Shown in pieces: positions 63,961-64,000 of a DNA stretch of 64,000 nucleotides. The stretch covers positions 1 to 64,000 of the forward strand of contig JABSRT010000015.1 of NCBI GenBank assembly GCA_013214945.1, written 5' to 3'. Within the stretch, counting starts at the first letter, position 1. Each line of letters opens with the position of its first letter. This stretch comes from Gammaproteobacteria bacterium (GTDB lineage Bacteria > Pseudomonadota > Gammaproteobacteria > Enterobacterales > Psychrobiaceae). A program made the position numbers and the translations under genes. The notes beneath the pieces are model-generated. The model was not told the DNA's origin. It saw nothing but the letters and a program-made list of their open reading frames with translations, and made no database searches.

Positions 63961-64000
63961 ATGAAACTACATAAGCTAATCATCTCCGTCAGTCTGGGCC
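63961..64000 (+). CDS. tolC: TolC outer-membrane channel, first residues (runs off the window)
   Basis: Only 13 codons are visible (MKLHKLIISVSLG), the beginning of a signal peptide. Position opposite nudF is the conserved site of tolC in gammaproteobacteria, which is the main support. An AGGACA ribosome site lies upstream. Confidence 0.6.
   Translation, partial: MKLHKLIISVSLG

Overview
The window is a stretch of chromosome from a marine-type gammaproteobacterium, most likely order Alteromonadales (Shewanella, Colwellia or Psychrobium-like). Support: conserved blocks (nudF-yqiB-cpdA-yqiA-parE beside tolC, syd/queF back to back, metK, glnE, ilvIH, trhP-yfhL), AT-leaning intergenic DNA, and family members typical of these genera. 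The genus is an inference. No rRNA, tRNA, CRISPR array or intact insertion sequence was seen.

Layout. 1-1810: N-terminus of a giant LapA-type surface adhesin with retention module, TAAG protease site and 312-bp repeats. 2.2-5.2 kb: a membrane-protein/GTPase pair (DUF2868/DUF3482) and a small acidic/basic protein. 5.4-12.9 kb: metK, a dyad-rich tandem repeat, a two-gene RND efflux operon with a divergent LysR regulator, and a His/Asn-rich secreted protein. 13-16.5 kb: an acetyltransferase and glnE. 16.5-23.0 kb: an eight-gene envelope-stress cluster related to E. coli yjfIJKL (lipoprotein, DUF350, membrane-fused aminopropyltransferase, DUF2170, PspA-like, DUF2491, a tandem ribbon-helix-helix protein, an ion channel). 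23.0-29.2 kb: a decayed region, CYTH-CHAD triphosphatase, PhoU-like/Pit phosphate uptake and an AGCS symporter. 29.3-33.8 kb: ilvIH, a coiled-coil/zinc-ribbon pair and a receiver protein whose phosphoacceptor Asp is Glu. 34.2-38.3 kb: a polyamine ABC transporter operon carrying a MITE-like repeat. 38.4-47.1 kb: syd/queF, an HDOD protein, an argG-like gene, trhP-yfhL, a cold-shock protein and parC. 47.5-54.3 kb: an iron-linked imelysin/di-heme operon. 54.7-59.1 kb: a diguanylate cyclase, a LysR/MFS pair and a WYL regulator. 59.2-64 kb: parE-yqiA-cpdA-yqiB-nudF and the first codons of tolC.

Most interesting system. The yjf-like cluster is written as two transcription units. The perfect 13-bp palindrome GACATATTATGTC (or GACATAATATGTC, its reverse complement) lies once before the first unit and twice before the second, where it overlaps a TTGACA -35 element. 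A small protein inside the cluster looks like two ribbon-helix-helix DNA-binding units in tandem, so it is a candidate regulator. The ATP-grasp glutathionylspermidine-synthase-like gene (yjfC) that ends the E. coli cluster is not in this window; a polyamine synthase fused to a membrane domain is present instead.

Other connections. A perfect FNR half-site pair TTGAT-N4-ATCAA sits at -41.5 relative to a predicted start upstream of trhP, the oxygen-independent tRNA hydroxylation gene. A 14/19 Fur-box match precedes the imelysin operon. The LapA-type adhesin and the GGDEF enzyme both belong to the c-di-GMP biofilm pathway, although they are far apart here.
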